From the NCBI GenBank assembly GCA_964568355.1, contig CAZMRK010000667.1:1-6389 (forward strand): DNA of 6,389 nucleotides. The letters run 5' to 3'. The notes under the pieces were generated by a model. The model searched no databases. It was not told the origin of the DNA and saw only the letters and a list, made by a program, of their open reading frames with translations. Positions 4,622-6,389 of the stretch are shown in pieces. A program made the position numbers and the translations under genes. The stretch is from JAJPJX01 sp964568355 (GTDB lineage Bacteria > Acidobacteriota > Terriglobia > Bryobacterales > Bryobacteraceae). Numbering within the stretch: position 1 is the stretch's first letter; every line of letters starts with the position of its first letter.

Positions 4622-6389
4622 CTACTCCTTGGTAATCGTTTCGTCCAGGTTGAGGATGGTGCTGGCCACGGTGGTCCAGGCAGCAAGTTCGCTCGCGTCC
4701 AGCTTTTGGTCGAAGGGCGACTCGCCCACGCGCAGCAGCTTTTCGGCTGCTTCGGGATCGCGCCGGTAGTGCAGCAGTTCTTCGCGCGCCAGATTGCGCA
4801 GCACCTTCGATTCCCGCGATGCCGGCTTGCGCTCGGTGGCCAGGCGGAAGGCATAGGCCACGCGCTTCGCAGGATCTTTCGGCGCCTCGGTCAGGGTACG
4901 CTGGGCCAGTGCCCGGGCGGCCTCGACATAGGTCGGGTCATTCAGCAGGACCAGGGCTTGCAGCGGCGTGTTGGTCACCGACCGGCGCGCGGTGCATTTC
5001 TCGCGGTCCGGCGCGTCGAACGTGCTCAGTGAAGGCGGCGGCACGGTGCGCTTCAAGAACGTGTACATACTGCGCCGGTAGAGATCCTTTCCGTGGCTGG
5101 GAGTATAGGACTGCGCCGAAAAGCCTTCGCCGAAGGCCATCTCTTCCCAGAGTCCTTTGGGCTGATACGGAAAGACGCTAGCGCCGCCGATTTCCGGGTT
5201 CAGCAGCCCGCTGGCGGCCAGGGCGTTATCGCGAACCATCTCGGCGCTCATCCGGAAACGCGGACCGTGCGCCAGCAGGCGGTTTTCCGGATCCTTCTCC
5301 AGCAGTTCCGGCGTCGTGCGGGAGGATTGACGATAGGTTGCGGAAGTGACGATCAGGCGCTGCATGGCCTTGATGTCCCAGTGCGTCCGGATAAATTCGG
5401 TGGCCAGCCAATCGAGCAGTTCCGGGTGGCTTGGCGGATCGCCCTGAGAGCCGAAATCTTGCGCTGTCTTGACCAGGCCGGTACCGAAATAGAGTTGCCA
5501 GTAACGGTTCACGGCCACGCGCGAGGTCAGCGGATGTCCCGGGTCCACCAGCCATTTGGCCAGCGCCAGGCGGTTGACTTTTTCCCCCTTGGGCAGTGGA
5601 GGCAACACCGCCGGAACTCCCGCGGACACCTTTTCCACCTTGTTGCGGTAGTCACCGCGACCCAAGAGGTACGTATCGCGCGGTTTCTCCATCTCCGCCA
5701 TTACCATGGTGTTCGGGATGGAATCCTTCAGGTGTTCCTGCTGCTTTTCGAGGACGTGAAGGTCGGCGTAGGCCTTGCGAAGTTCCTCGGAAGCATCATA
5801 GGTCAGGAAGTAGTCGCGCAGTTTCTTGTCCTGTTCTTTGGTGCGTTTGCCGGTGACCCCTTCCAGGATGACGCGCACCGGATGCTGCCGCGCGATGTGC
5901 TCCACTTCCTCCGGCGCCAGGGTACGGCTGTAGAACCGCAGATCGTCCATGCGGCCTTTGTAGGGCTTGCCGAACTTCTTATTGCCGATTTCGAGGGGCG
6001 CTTCGTTGCGAATCGTTCCAGAGAGCTTGTCCTGGAGCACGTCGAACCCGGCGGGCTTACCGTCCATATAAAGCTTGATCCCGGCGGCCTTCCCGGAACC
6101 GTCGTAGGCAATGGTTACCTGGCTCCAGGCGCCCTGCATCAGTTCGTCCCGGGTGCGGATGACAATGGCGTCGTCCGGCCACTGATGGATCAGGCGGAAG
6201 ACCAGATGCGCGGCGCGTTTCTGGATGGGCACGAGGCGGCCCTTTTCGAAGATCAGCTCATAGCCGCGGCGGTCGGGTGTCTCGGCCAGTTTCTGGAAGA
6301 CGGTCATCTCTTTGCCGTTGTTGCTGCGCAGCCAGGTAGAGATGGTGAATGCATCCGAGCGGTCGAAGCCCGCGATATTTCCCAGAGAG
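4622..6389 (-). CDS. LamG-like plus DUF1553 (PSD1) protein, C-terminal part (N-terminus beyond window edge)
   Basis: The frame is open to the right edge. Although an in-frame ATG exists at 6307, the 27 codons upstream of it continue a domain ('FDRSDAFTISTWL'), so the gene starts outside the window; 588 residues are visible. Residues 1 to about 165 are the latter part of a LamG/concanavalin-like beta-sandwich: 'WSQVTIAYDG' (88-97), 'KLYMDGKPAG' (105-114), 'GRMDDLRFYSRTL' (145-157). A short helical linker follows (about 183-225). DUF1553/PSD1 occupies about 236-560: 'RDTYLLGRGDY' (237-247), 'LTSRVAVNRYW' (287-297), 'DFGSQGDPPSHPELLDWLA' (311-329), 'YRRSMYTFLKRT' (437-448) and 'TNTPLQALVLLND' (472-484). 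The end, 'ILNLDETITKE', is the family's typical terminus, so the 3' end is intact. Known full-length relatives usually have an export signal, a PSCyt1 cytochrome-c-like domain and DUF1549 before this region; none is visible here. Function is unestablished, probably extracytoplasmic and acting with the DUF1501 partner. Confidence 0.93.
   Translation of the reverse strand, partial: SLGNIAGFDRSDAFTISTWLRSNNGKEMTVFQKLAETPDRRGYELIFEKGRLVPIQKRAAHLVFRLIHQWPDDAIVIRTRDELMQGAWSQVTIAYDGSGKAAGIKLYMDGKPAGFDVLQDKLSGTIRNEAPLEIGNKKFGKPYKGRMDDLRFYSRTLAPEEVEHIARQHPVRVILEGVTGKRTKEQDKKLRDYFLTYDASEELRKAYADLHVLEKQQEHLKDSIPNTMVMAEMEKPRDTYLLGRGDYRNKVEKVSAGVPAVLPPLPKGEKVNRLALAKWLVDPGHPLTSRVAVNRYWQLYFGTGLVKTAQDFGSQGDPPSHPELLDWLATEFIRTHWDIKAMQRLIVTSATYRQSSRTTPELLEKDPENRLLAHGPRFRMSAEMVRDNALAASGLLNPEIGGASVFPYQPKGLWEEMAFGEGFSAQSYTPSHGKDLYRRSMYTFLKRTVPPPSLSTFDAPDREKCTARRSVTNTPLQALVLLNDPTYVEAARALAQRTLTEAPKDPAKRVAYAFRLATERKPASRESKVLRNLAREELLHYRRDPEAAEKLLRVGESPFDQKLDASELAAWTTVASTILNLDETITKE
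4625..4630 (-). promoter_or_regulatory. Shine-Dalgarno of the DUF1501 gene, inside the DUF1553 gene
   Basis: The last two sense codons of the DUF1553 gene are AAG GAG, directly before its TAG stop. They form an AAGGAG 11 nt upstream of the DUF1501 ATG. The spacing is slightly long, but it suggests that ribosomes finishing the first protein start the second. Confidence 0.55.

Noticed and set aside
4622..6307. Taking ATG at 6307 as the true start of the DUF1553 gene
   Set aside because: The 27 upstream in-frame codons to the window edge continue the LamG-like domain, so the ATG is internal.
1..6389. Mobile element, phage, defence system or CRISPR array
   Set aside because: No transposase, integrase, terminal repeats, tRNA junction, direct-repeat array or defence-type domain is visible. 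All genes are co-oriented with matching composition.

Overview
The window is a GC-rich bacterial chromosome segment. All five genes lie on the minus strand, so transcription runs from the right edge to the left. The Planctomycete/Acidobacteria-type pair DUF1553 (PSD1) plus DUF1501, together with a DUF3300 protein of the 'QLDNLVARIALYPDSLLSQ' type, points to Acidobacteriota (Solibacter/Bryobacter- or Koribacter-like). Planctomycetota or Verrucomicrobiota are second choices. This assignment rests on family distribution, not on a marker gene.

In transcription order: (1) 6389-4622, the C-terminal 588 residues of a large exported protein with the end of a LamG-like domain followed by a full DUF1553/PSD1 domain. 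Its N-terminus, where this family usually carries a cytochrome-c-like PSCyt1 and a DUF1549 domain, is off the right edge. (2) 4613-3150, a Tat-exported DUF1501 protein, 8 nt downstream and apparently translationally coupled to gene 1. (3) 3098-2244, purU, formyltetrahydrofolate deformylase. (4) 2167-974, an integral-membrane acyltransferase of the Acyl_transf_3/OpgC-like type. (5) 871-1, a secreted DUF3300 protein cut by the left edge.

Only genes 1 and 2 form a clear functional pair, an exported two-protein module of unknown biochemical role. purU is housekeeping one-carbon metabolism. The acyltransferase and the DUF3300 protein both concern the cell envelope, but no sequence feature ties them into one pathway.

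The short intergenic regions are the most structured unexplained parts. The 76 nt before the acyltransferase hold three short inverted repeats and an extended -10-like element placed so that the mRNA would be almost leaderless. The 102 nt before the DUF3300 gene hold an ECF-sigma-like promoter candidate and a 7-bp hairpin just upstream of a strong Shine-Dalgarno. I see no RNA genes, CRISPR arrays, insertion sequences, transposase genes or clear intrinsic terminators. No gap without a gene exceeds about 100 nt. I do not see a convincing undescribed system in this window. The DUF1553-DUF1501 pair is the part closest to unknown biology.
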